Below, in pieces: positions 1-5,682 of a DNA stretch of 5,918 nt. Within the stretch, counting starts at the first letter, position 1; every line of letters begins with the position of its first letter. Made by a program: the position numbers and the translations under genes. The DNA lies in NCBI GenBank assembly GCA_013694825.1, contig JACDBR010000127.1:1-5918 (forward strand), read 5' to 3'. The notes below the pieces were generated by a model. It did not search any database. It was not told where the DNA came from and saw only the letters and a list, made by a program, of their open reading frames with translations. The stretch is from Solirubrobacterales bacterium. GTDB lineage: Bacteria > Actinomycetota > Thermoleophilia > Solirubrobacterales > 70-9.

Positions 1-1
1 G

Positions 2-601
2 ATCTCGACGGTCGCCGCCGCCGATGCCGGCGACGACGGCAACTACAATAACCGGCAGCCGCGCTCGGTCATCGACGCCTACCTCGATGAGGCGAGGCGC
101 AGCGAATCGCTGCTGGTGCTCGACGTCCAGCCGGGCCAAGCCGACTTCGAGCGGGAGGTCCTGCCGCTGATCGACTACCTGCGCGAGCCCGACGTCGGCC
201 TCGCGCTCGACCCCGAGTGGCACATGGCCGAGGGCGAGGTCCCCGGCGAGACGATCGGCTCGGTCGACGCGGCCGAGGTCAATCGCGTGGCCGCGACGCT
301 CGCCGAGCTCGTCGAGCGCCACGATCTGCCGGAGAAGCTGCTGATAGTCCATCAGTTCACCGACGAGATGATCGTCGGCAAGCAGCGCCTGCGCGAGCAT
401 CCCGGCGTCGCGCTCGTCCTCGACGCCGACGGCTTCGGCGACCGGCCGAACAAGGTCTCGAAGTACCGCCAGCTCCGCGCCGAGCCGGGCTCGGGCCTGC
501 ACTCGGGCTTCAAGCTCTTCTATGAGGAGGACACCAACCTGATGAGCCCGGCGGATGTGCTCGAGCTTCGCCCTGCGCCCGACGTCGTCGTCTACGAATG
601 A
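2..601 (+). CDS. Conserved actinobacterial protein of unknown function, 3' part (5' end outside window)
   Basis: The frame is open from the left edge to the TGA at 599-601, giving about 199 residues of the C-terminal part. The GTG at 116-118 lies inside conserved-looking sequence and is not the likely start. Visible blocks, in order, are GDDGNYNNRQP, a LLVLDVQPGQ strand, REPDVGLALDPEWHM, GSVDAAEVNRVAATLAELV, KLLIVHQFTDEMI, a VALVLDADGFG strand and FYEEDTNLMSPADVL. Hydrophobic strands ending in Asp/Gln or His alternate with amphipathic helices, which suggests an alpha/beta (TIM-barrel-like) fold; that is inference. From memory, the DLQPG and ALDPEW blocks recur in secreted or lipoprotein-type hypothetical proteins of mycobacteria and relatives. 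No signal peptide can be judged because the N-terminus is missing. Acidic residues in the DVQPG and LDPEWH blocks could be catalytic or metal ligands, as in glycoside-hydrolase-like barrels, but no reaction can be assigned. It is convergent with the gene ending at 642. Confidence 0.85.
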   Translation: MSTVAAADAGDDGNYNNRQPRSVIDAYLDEARRSESLLVLDVQPGQADFEREVLPLIDYLREPDVGLALDPEWHMAEGEVPGETIGSVDAAEVNRVAATLAELVERHDLPEKLLIVHQFTDEMIVGKQRLREHPGVALVLDADGFGDRPNKVSKYRQLRAEPGSGLHSGFKLFYEEDTNLMSPADVLELRPAPDVVVYE

Positions 602-606
602 GTCGA

Positions 607-621
607 CCGGCGAAGCGCCGG
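607..621. terminator. Short hairpin between convergent genes
   Basis: CCGGCG (607-612), an AAG loop and CGCCGG (616-621) form a perfect 6-bp GC stem in the 40-bp gap between two convergent stop codons (601 and 642). Position and symmetry suit a bidirectional terminator. Neither side has a T-run, so as an intrinsic terminator it is weak. An additional palindrome, CGCCGCGGCG at 627-636, follows. Confidence 0.35.
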
Positions 622-641
622 GTGACCGCCGCGGCGAGCGC

Positions 642-1718
642 CTAGTCGAGCAGCATCGCCCGCAGGCCGACGCGACCATCCTCGTCGATCACGTAGTAGG
701 TGTGATCGTCGGGGCCGTGGGCGATTCCCTCGATCCGCTTGGTGGCGTCGTCGAACTCGTGCACCTGCTCGACCGGGGTCGCTCCGCCCCCGGCGACCAG
801 CGGCAGCGAGAAGCGGACGTGAACCGAGTCGGAGCGGTGGCCTTGGGGGTGGTCGCTGAGCAGGGTGGCCCCCTTCTCGGCGGCGTCGAGGTTGCCGACG
901 ATGGCATCGAAGCGGTCGCCGGGTCGCACCTCGAGCGCCCGCACTCCGCGCGGCTCGGCGATGCTGCCCGCGCCGGTCAGGACCCAGACGTTGCGACAGA
1001 CGGGAGCGCTGCCGGGGTCGTCGAAGAGCGCATCGACGTCCTCGAGCTCGACCAGCAGCGGGCAGCCATCGGCGCTGACCGGGTAGCGCAGCCCGAGCAG
1101 CAGGTTGCCGTTGCCGCGGAACTCGGCGCCCTCGACGTTGATCGGGTGATCGCCGTGACGAACGCGGCCGGCCCAGCGCTTGGACTTGCGCTCGCCGCGC
1201 TCGATCGTCGCCTCGATGTAGGCCTCGCGTGACTCAGGTCCGAGCTCGATCAGCTCCAGCGCCGTCTCGGCGAGCGCGTCGTTGACAGCCCGGTGGAGGC
1301 CGAAGCGCAGCCGCACGATCTCGAGCCGCGGCGGCGGCCCGCCCGCGAGTGCGGATGCGAGCTCGTCCTCTCGCAGCCGCGCGATCCACGAGCGCCGCGG
1401 CGACAGCGGCCCCGACTTCTTGCCGAACTGCGAGCCGAGCGCGTAGAGCCAGCCGTCGCGAGTCGCGCAGGCCTCCGCGTCCTCTGTGCGCTGCGTTGGC
1501 CCCTGAGGCGTTGTCGGGACCCGACGCGCGCTCCAGCCGGAGTGCGGCGGGGCACCGGCGGCGTGGCCCAGCACGGCGATCGACTCCTCGGCCGCGGTCT
1601 CGTCGAGCACGGTGACGAAGGCAAGGTCCCAGCCGTTGGCCTCGAGCGCCCAGCCGCTGGTCAGCGGGCAGAGGTCCGAGGCCTCGTTGGGCTCGAGGTC
1701 GAGGTCGATCTCGTGCAT
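642..1718 (-). CDS. DUF3616-like / esterase-like-phytase-type beta-propeller protein (hypothetical)
   Basis: A 358-residue protein with no signal peptide or membrane segment, so probably cytoplasmic. It contains three similar blocks. EDAEACATRDGWLYALGS lies near residues 79-96, INVEGAEFRGNGNLLLGLR near 193-211, and RIEGIAHGPDDHTYYVIDEDG near 328-348. Each has an acidic residue plus E-(A/G), then a short turn and a strand, as seen in repeat blades of DUF3616 and 'esterase-like activity of phytase' propellers. The middle block (NVEG, then LLLGLR) most resembles DUF3616. Family assignment is from memory and moderate; substrate and reaction are unknown. The ATG at 1716-1718 is used; there is no good Shine-Dalgarno in front of it. 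A second, out-of-frame ATG at 1729-1731 would give the wrong frame. The gene lies downstream of the transporter operon on the same strand but behind a terminator hairpin, so it probably has its own promoter. A weak TTGTAG (1760-1765) / GAATCT (1737-1742) pair with 17-bp spacing is the only candidate I see. Confidence 0.75.
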   Translation of the reverse strand: MHEIDLDLEPNEASDLCPLTSGWALEANGWDLAFVTVLDETAAEESIAVLGHAAGAPPHSGWSARRVPTTPQGPTQRTEDAEACATRDGWLYALGSQFGKKSGPLSPRRSWIARLREDELASALAGGPPPRLEIVRLRFGLHRAVNDALAETALELIELGPESREAYIEATIERGERKSKRWAGRVRHGDHPINVEGAEFRGNGNLLLGLRYPVSADGCPLLVELEDVDALFDDPGSAPVCRNVWVLTGAGSIAEPRGVRALEVRPGDRFDAIVGNLDAAEKGATLLSDHPQGHRSDSVHVRFSLPLVAGGGATPVEQVHEFDDATKRIEGIAHGPDDHTYYVIDEDGRVGLRAMLLD

Positions 1719-1769
1719 CGGGCCCCAGCATCGCGCAGATTCGCTTGCCTCGCGTCCCGCTACAAAGCG

Positions 1770-1801
1770 GAGGGGCGAGCCGGTCTCCCGGCCCGCCCCT
1801 C
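1770..1801 (-). terminator. GC-rich terminator hairpin of the osmoprotectant operon
   Basis: GAGGGGCG (1770-1777) pairs with CGCCCCTC (1794-1801). GCCGG (1779-1783) pairs with CCGGC (1788-1792) around a TCTC loop, with a single A/C mismatch between the two stems. It starts 28 bp past the stop of the substrate-binding gene and precedes the next minus-strand gene. On the minus strand it is followed by CGCTTTGTAG, which has only a short T-run, as is usual for actinobacterial terminators. Confidence 0.75.
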
Positions 1802-1829
1802 GACGGCGCTGCGGTGCTGTCGTCAGCGG

Positions 1830-2810
1830 CTACTGGACGAAGCCGCTCTCCTCCAGGTACTGGCCGGCGACGTCCTCGGGCTCCTCCTTGTCGAGGTCGA
1901 CGCGGGCGTTCAGCTCCGACATCACCTCGTCCGTCAGCGGCTCCTGGACGCGTTCGACCAGCTCGATTCCGTCGGGCCCGATCTCCTCGGCCACCTCGTC
2001 GCTCATGCTGAGCGTGATGTGGTAGGGCGGGAACAGGCCCTCGTCGTCCTCGTAGACGGCGTAGTCGCCGAGCGAGAGCTCCGGATCGGTGGCGAAAGCC
2101 AGCGAGAAGTCCGACTGGTCCTGGTCGAGCGGCTCGAACTTGGCCTCGGTTGAGATGAACTCGGGCTTCCAGCCGTAGAGATCCTCGAGGCCGAGTAGGC
2201 AATCGGTGCGCTGACGGCACTCCGGGAAGCCCGCCAGGCGGTAGGACTCGGCGTCGGGTGCCGCGGCGATGTCGGAGATCGCCTCGCCACCCACCTCCTC
2301 CTGCGTCTCGGGCAGCGAGGCGAGCACGAAGGTGTTGTTGAACGGGGCGTCGCCCGGAGCCGTGATCCCGACCTTGGCGTACTCGTCCTTGGCGAGCTCG
2401 TAGGCCTCGTCCGAGTCATTTGGGACGTCGGCGGTCTCGACGTCGAAGAAGCTCGTCAGCGCGGTGCCCGTGTACTCGGGGTAGGCGCTGATGTCACCGT
2501 CGCGGAGCGCCTTGTAGGCGATCTGCTCCGAGCCGAGGTCGAGCTCGGTATCGACCTTGTAGCCCGCGGCCTCGAAGGCCTGGGCGTAGATCTCACCGAG
2601 GATGTACTGCTCGGTGAAGTTCTTCGAGCCGATCGTCAGGTCGACGTCGCTGGCTCCGGAGATCTCCTCGATCGGCGCGACCTCGCCTCCGGCCGAGCTT
2701 GTCTCCGAGCTGCTTGAAGAGTCGCTCTCCTCGTCGCCGCAGGCCGCCGCGCCCAACAGCAGCAGTGCGGTCAGCAGCGCGGCAAAGATGGTCCGAATGG
2801 TGGATGTCAT
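1830..2810 (-). CDS. opuCC: Osmoprotectant ABC transporter substrate-binding lipoprotein (OpuCC/ProX/OsmF type)
   Basis: A 326-residue protein that captures quaternary-amine osmolytes (glycine betaine, choline, carnitine or similar) outside the membrane and delivers them to the two permeases. Residues 1-24 form a lipoprotein signal: Arg6, a hydrophobic stretch LLTALLLLG, then a lipobox ending in AAAC, so Cys24 would be lipidated. A Ser/Glu-rich linker (25-45) follows. The OpuAC-type domain opens with DLTIGSKNFTEQYILGE (57-73), the hallmark of the OpuCC/OsmF branch, and continues with YPEYTGTAL (110-118). Y69, Y110, Y113 and Y190 are candidates for the aromatic cage that binds the cationic head group. 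C198 and C204 (ECRQRTDC) could form a disulfide. Length is normal for the family. The start is firm: AGGAGG lies 11 nt upstream, and the ATG overlaps the permease stop (ATGA, 2807-2810). It is the last gene of the operon, and the terminator hairpin follows. Exact ligand unknown; ProX is an alternative symbol. Confidence 0.95.
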   Translation of the reverse strand: MTSTIRTIFAALLTALLLLGAAACGDEESDSSSSSETSSAGGEVAPIEEISGASDVDLTIGSKNFTEQYILGEIYAQAFEAAGYKVDTELDLGSEQIAYKALRDGDISAYPEYTGTALTSFFDVETADVPNDSDEAYELAKDEYAKVGITAPGDAPFNNTFVLASLPETQEEVGGEAISDIAAAPDAESYRLAGFPECRQRTDCLLGLEDLYGWKPEFISTEAKFEPLDQDQSDFSLAFATDPELSLGDYAVYEDDEGLFPPYHITLSMSDEVAEEIGPDGIELVERVQEPLTDEVMSELNARVDLDKEEPEDVAGQYLEESGFVQ

Positions 2811-3574
2811 GTGGTGCTTTCCCTCCTAATGGGGCTTAGTGTCAAGGACTTCCGCGAGCGCTCCGCCTCACGCTGGAGCTTGAGGCCCTTCGGCGTCGCG
2901 GCGTTTTGGATCAATCTCACGATCAGATCGCCGAGCAGCGTCACGGTCGCCACCAGGATCGCGGCGCCCACCTGACCGCCGACGCCGAAGGTCTGCGGCT
3001 CGATGATCGGCCTGCCCAACGTCAGGACGTTGGCCAGAGGCCCGATCGTCGCGGTCGCGAGGACGGCGACGGTCGAGAGGCGCAGGCCGGCGAAGATCGT
3101 CGGCAGGGCGAGCGGCAGCTCGACGTTGCGGATCACCTGAAGGTCGGTCATCCCCATCCCGTTGGCGGCGTCGACCGTGTCTCGGTCGACCTGACGGACC
3201 CCGACGAAGGTGTTGGTCAGGATCGGCGGGATCGCGAGCAGGAAGAGCACCGTGGCGACGTTGAGGAAGCCGATCCCGAGGAAGGAGACGAAGAAGGCCA
3301 GCAGGGCCAGCGTCGGCACGGCGCGACCGACGTTGGAGACGCTCGAAGCGAGGAACTCACCCTTGCCGTGATGGCCGAGGTAGAGCCCGAGTGGCAGGAA
3401 GAGGAGGATCGCCGCGAAGATCGCGACGACGCTGACCAGCAGGTGGGTGGCGGTCAGGTCGAGAATCTGCTTCGGCCCCCCGATCATCGAGCCGCCGGAT
3501 ACCGACTCACGCTGCTGGAAGATGAAGTCGATCCCGTCGCCGAACGGGCCCAGGATGGCGATCGTCGAGCTCAC
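2807..3574 (-). CDS. opuCD: Osmoprotectant ABC transporter permease, second subunit (OpuCD/ProZ type)
   Basis: A 255-residue inner-membrane subunit forming half of the import channel. The frame stays open far upstream, but the real start is the GTG at 3572-3574. It overlaps the TGA of the preceding permease (GTGA), has GAAGGG 10 nt upstream, and marks where transporter homology begins. Membrane segments are visible near residues 43-66 (LLVSVVAIFAAILLFLPLG), 84-104, 105-122, 163-185 and 202-222. The EAA coupling loop lies at about 134-159, with VDAANGMGMTD and VELPLALP; it docks on the ATPase. The N-terminus (FGDGIDFIFQQRE) lies before the first membrane segment. The C-terminal tail is basic (KGLKLQREAERSRK). 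The stop overlaps the lipoprotein start. Which of the two paralogous permeases corresponds to OpuCB or OpuCD is assigned by gene order only. Confidence 0.93.
   Translation of the reverse strand: MSSTIAILGPFGDGIDFIFQQRESVSGGSMIGGPKQILDLTATHLLVSVVAIFAAILLFLPLGLYLGHHGKGEFLASSVSNVGRAVPTLALLAFFVSFLGIGFLNVATVLFLLAIPPILTNTFVGVRQVDRDTVDAANGMGMTDLQVIRNVELPLALPTIFAGLRLSTVAVLATATIGPLANVLTLGRPIIEPQTFGVGGQVGAAILVATVTLLGDLIVRLIQNAATPKGLKLQREAERSRKSLTLSPIRRESTT
2822..2827 (-). promoter_or_regulatory. Strong Shine-Dalgarno for the substrate-binding protein gene
   Basis: The minus strand reads AGGAGG here, 11 nt before the ATG at 2808-2810. It is encoded by the tandem AGG AGG (Arg-Arg) codons near the end of the second permease. 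It allows the lipoprotein to be translated at a higher rate than the membrane subunits, which fits the usual excess of binding protein. Confidence 0.8.
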
Positions 3575-4290
3575 GTCGCCTGCGCCCTTCGCCACGGAAG
3601 CGCGAATCGCTGCACACCGAGCAGGATCAGGTCGGAGATCGCCGCCAGCAGCAGGCAGAGCCCGCCCGCGATCACGACGTTGGACTTGAAGAAGATGTCC
3701 TGCTCGATCGGTTCTCCGAGGCCGCCGGCGCCGGCGAAGAAGGCCAGCGCGGCGAGGCCGATCGTCGTCGTCATCGCGATCCGCAGGCCGGCCAGGATCT
3801 CGGGTATCGCCATCGGCAGCTCGACCTGCCGCAGCAGCTGGCCGTCGGTCAGCCCCATGCCGCGGGCGGCGTCCTTGACGTCGGCCGGGACGTTCTGCAG
3901 CCCGGTGGTGATGTTGGCGAAGAGGATGAACAGCGTGTAGGCGATCAGCGCGATCGCTCCGGCCATGAAGCCACGCCCGACGATCGGCTGCAGCAGGAAG
4001 AATGCCGCGATGGAGGGAATCGTGTAGAGGATCTGGGTAGTGGCGCTGATCGGCCGCATCGTCCAGGCGCGGCGGTGGGCGAGGATCGCGAGGCCGAAGG
4101 CGATCACGAAGCCCACCACGACCGAGAACAGCGTCAGATAGATGTGCTCGACGAGCGGCGTTGCGTAATCGCCGAGGTTGTCGACGATCCAGCCAGGGCA
4201 CAAGCCGTCATTGGCGATGCAGCTTTCGCCGGACCGCTGCTCGATCTCGACCTGGGCAAAGGGAAGCGTCGCGAGTGCGTCGGGGCTCAC
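3571..4290 (-). CDS. opuCB: Osmoprotectant ABC transporter permease, first subunit (OpuCB/ProW type)
   Basis: A 239-residue inner-membrane subunit. Membrane segments lie near residues 51-71 (YLTLFSVVVGFVIAFGLAIL), 84-104, 109-130, 170-190 and 204-226. The EAA coupling loop is at about 138-163 (VKDAARGMGLTD, then VELPMAIP) and closely parallels that of the second permease. The two are paralogues expected to form a heterodimer. About 50 polar residues precede the first membrane segment and include Cys24 and Cys31 (ESCIANDGLCPGW), a possible disulfide if this part faces outside. The GTG start at 4288-4290 sits 5 nt after the ATPase stop. GGGGAAG at 4299-4305, inside the end of the ATPase gene, is a plausible ribosome site. 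The stop overlaps the next gene's start by four bases. Confidence 0.94.
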   Translation of the reverse strand: MSPDALATLPFAQVEIEQRSGESCIANDGLCPGWIVDNLGDYATPLVEHIYLTLFSVVVGFVIAFGLAILAHRRAWTMRPISATTQILYTIPSIAAFFLLQPIVGRGFMAGAIALIAYTLFILFANITTGLQNVPADVKDAARGMGLTDGQLLRQVELPMAIPEILAGLRIAMTTTIGLAALAFFAGAGGLGEPIEQDIFFKSNVVIAGGLCLLLAAISDLILLGVQRFALPWRRAQAT

Positions 4291-4295
4291 CGTTG

Positions 4296-5558
4296 CTACT
4301 TCCCCGTGTTTTCGGGCGTCTCGTCGCCCTCGCCCGGGATCGGCTCGGGATCGTCCATGACGAGCTCCGCCCCGGTCCGCGACTCGGTCGGCGCCGAGTG
4401 CAGGAAACGGCCGATCACTTCGAGCGAGAGCACGCCCGAGACGGCGCCGCGGCTGTCAAGCACCGGCGCGTACTGGACTCCGTTCGAGAGCAGCTCGGCC
4501 AGCGCATCTCGCAGGATGTCGTCGAGGTCGATGTGCGGCGTCGCCGGCGAGCGAGTGTCGTTGGTGACCCTCTCGCCACGTACCGCCTCGTCGCTCAGCC
4601 ACCCGAGCGGGCGACGCTGCTCGTCGAGCAGGATCGCGAAGGGCAGGTCGGAGTCCTCGAACTTCCTGCGCACATCCTCGGAGCGCTCTCCCTCGCGGGC
4701 CTCGGCGACCTTCCAGAGGTCGATGTCGCGCACGCGCTGGAGCGCCAGGCGCTTCAGCGAGCGATCGGCGCCGACGAAGTCCTCGACGAACTTGTCGGCC
4801 GGGTTGGTCAGGAGCTCCGCCGGGCTGGCGTACTGGGCGAGCTTGCCGCCCTTCTTCAAGACCGCGATCCGGTCACCCATCTTGATCGCCTCGTCGATGT
4901 CGTGGGTGACGAAGACGATCGTCTTTCGAAGCTGGCCCTGGAGTCGCAGGAACTCGTTCTGGAGCCGCTCGCGGTTGATCGGGTCGTCGGCGCCGAACGG
5001 CTCGTCCATCAAGAGCAAGGGGGGATCGGCCGCCAGCGCGCGGGCCACCCCGACGCGCTGCTGCTGACCGCCCGAGAGCTGACCCGGGTAGCGGTCGCGC
5101 ATGTCGTCGGCGTCGAGCGAGACGAGCTCGAGCAGCTCGTCGACGCGGGCGTCGATCCGCTGCTTGTCCCAACCGAGCAGCCGCGGCACCGTGGAGATGT
5201 TGTCGGCGATCGTCAGGTGCGGGAAGAGGCCGGTCCGCTGGATCGCGTAGCCGATGTGGCGCCGCAGCTCGGCCGGGCCTCGGTCCCTGATGCTCTCACC
5301 GTCGATCAGGATGTCGCCGTCGGTGGGCTCGATCATCCGGTTGACGAGGCGCATCGCCGTCGTCTTGCCACAGCCCGACGGGCCGACGAGGACGCAGATC
5401 TCCCCCGCCTCGACCTTCAGCGAGAGCTTGTCGATCGCCGGGTCACTCTGGCCGGGGTAGAGCTTCGAGATCTCGCAAAGCTCGAGATCGGCCGCCTGCT
5501 GGCGACGCTCGTCCGCCGGCTGGCGATCATCGGTTGTGGAGGCGTTGGAAGCGGTCAA
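4296..5558 (-). CDS. opuCA: Osmoprotectant ABC transporter ATPase with CBS-like C-terminal region (OpuCA/ProV type)
   Basis: A 420-residue protein (from the TTG start) that hydrolyses ATP to power import. Visible motifs, numbered from the TTG: Walker A GPSGCGKT (59-66), Q-loop YAIQRTGLFPH (Gln107), signature LSGGQQQRV (161-169), Walker B LLLMDEP with Glu186, D-loop FGADDP, and the switch histidine in FVTHDIDEA (near 219). A regulatory region follows: a degenerate CBS-like part (about 265-325, ending ILLDEQRRPLGWLSD) and a clearer CBS motif (about 346-386, LLSNGVQYAPVLDSRG). Last comes an acidic tail (402-420). The CBS region and tail place it in the OpuA/OpuC/ProV family. The start is uncertain. 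The frame stays open to 5792, inside the greA region. ATG at 5637-5639 would add 27 residues whose codons look non-coding (TTA, AGG, many third-position T). I prefer the TTG at 5556-5558 although neither start has a clear Shine-Dalgarno. First gene of the operon. Confidence 0.93.
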   Translation of the reverse strand: MTASNASTTDDRQPADERRQQAADLELCEISKLYPGQSDPAIDKLSLKVEAGEICVLVGPSGCGKTTAMRLVNRMIEPTDGDILIDGESIRDRGPAELRRHIGYAIQRTGLFPHLTIADNISTVPRLLGWDKQRIDARVDELLELVSLDADDMRDRYPGQLSGGQQQRVGVARALAADPPLLLMDEPFGADDPINRERLQNEFLRLQGQLRKTIVFVTHDIDEAIKMGDRIAVLKKGGKLAQYASPAELLTNPADKFVEDFVGADRSLKRLALQRVRDIDLWKVAEAREGERSEDVRRKFEDSDLPFAILLDEQRRPLGWLSDEAVRGERVTNDTRSPATPHIDLDDILRDALAELLSNGVQYAPVLDSRGAVSGVLSLEVIGRFLHSAPTESRTGAELVMDDPEPIPGEGDETPENTGK

Positions 5559-5597
5559 AGGCTCGTCGCGGGCACCACGAGCCCACGCAGGCCCCAG

Positions 5598-5613
5598 TAA
5601 CCGATCGTTAACC
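5598..5613. repeat. Direct repeat TAACC, one helical turn apart, upstream of the transporter operon
   Basis: TAACC occurs at 5598-5602 and again at 5609-5613 (GGTTA on the minus strand), start to start 11 bp. CGATCG and GTTAAC palindromes lie between and around them. It is an AT-richer patch in GC-rich surroundings, upstream of the ATPase start and touching a TAGGGT (5611-5616, minus) that fits a TANNNT -10. An operator for an osmotic or other regulator is possible but unproven. Confidence 0.3.
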
Positions 5614-5616
5614 CTA
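5611..5616 (-). promoter_or_regulatory. Candidate -10 element of the osmoprotectant operon
   Basis: The minus strand reads TAGGGT, matching the actinobacterial TANNNT -10 pattern. Transcription would then start near 5604, giving a leader of about 45 nt before the TTG at 5558. No convincing -35 hexamer is seen at 16-19 bp upstream. If this promoter is real, the longer ATG-5639 form of the ATPase cannot be made from it. Confidence 0.3.
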
Positions 5617-5632
5617 GACGTAGCGGACGACT

Positions 5633-5640
5633 GATGCATC
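5633..5640. repeat. 8-bp perfect palindrome in the divergent promoter region
   Basis: GATGCATC is its own reverse complement and lies about midway between the greA start and the candidate transporter promoter. It could be half of a regulator site or chance. It contains the alternative ATG (5637-5639) of the ATPase frame. Confidence 0.25.
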
Positions 5641-5654
5641 GCTTGGTGGTCTAG

Positions 5655-5675
5655 GAGGCTCGATCTTCTAGCCTC
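5655..5675. repeat. Inverted repeat overlapping the candidate greA promoter
   Basis: GAGGCT (5655-5660) and AGCCTC (5670-5675) are perfect inverted copies separated by 9 bp. The right arm covers the candidate greA -10 (TAGCCT). The left arm contains part of an AGGAGG that is 24 nt from the ATG, too far to act as greA's ribosome site. Since transcription probably starts downstream of it, a protein-binding site is more likely than an RNA hairpin. Confidence 0.35.
5669..5674 (+). promoter_or_regulatory. Candidate -10 element of greA
   Basis: TAGCCT matches TANNNT and ends 8 bases before the greA ATG at 5683. A transcript starting 6-8 bases beyond would begin at or within two bases of the ATG, i.e. 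leaderless. TTGGTG at 5643-5648 is a possible -35, but its 20-bp spacing is long. Confidence 0.4.
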
Positions 5676-5682
5676 GACCCGC

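Noticed and set aside
598..645. A 15-codon frame (MSRPAKRRVTAAASA) whose ATG overlaps the stop of the first gene.
   Set aside because: It has no ribosome site, no homology is recognisable, and it lies over the convergent hairpin and the stop of the opposite gene. Chance is the simpler explanation.
1234..2220. A long minus-strand open frame of 328 codons across the terminator and two genes.
   Set aside because: It is Arg/Pro/Gly-rich low-complexity protein typical of an off-frame in GC-rich DNA, and it crosses two well-supported genes.
2906..3940. A plus-strand open frame rich in Asp, Glu, Arg and Gln across both permeases.
   Set aside because: It is the mirror of hydrophobic permease codons (antisense to Leu/Val/Ile), so it is a shadow and not a gene.
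3575..4201. Upstream extension of the second permease frame giving a 464-residue protein.
   Set aside because: The extension is Arg/Asp-rich and overlaps the first permease in another frame. The GTGA junction with a ribosome site marks the real start.
4161..5600. A 479-codon plus-strand open frame opposite the ATPase.
   Set aside because: It is antisense to an ATPase with intact Walker and signature motifs. Its protein shows no recognisable domain and reflects codon bias of the real gene.
5653..5658. AGGAGG as the ribosome site of greA.
   Set aside because: It is 24 nt from the ATG, too far for normal initiation, and there is no start codon in the greA frame at suitable distance from it.
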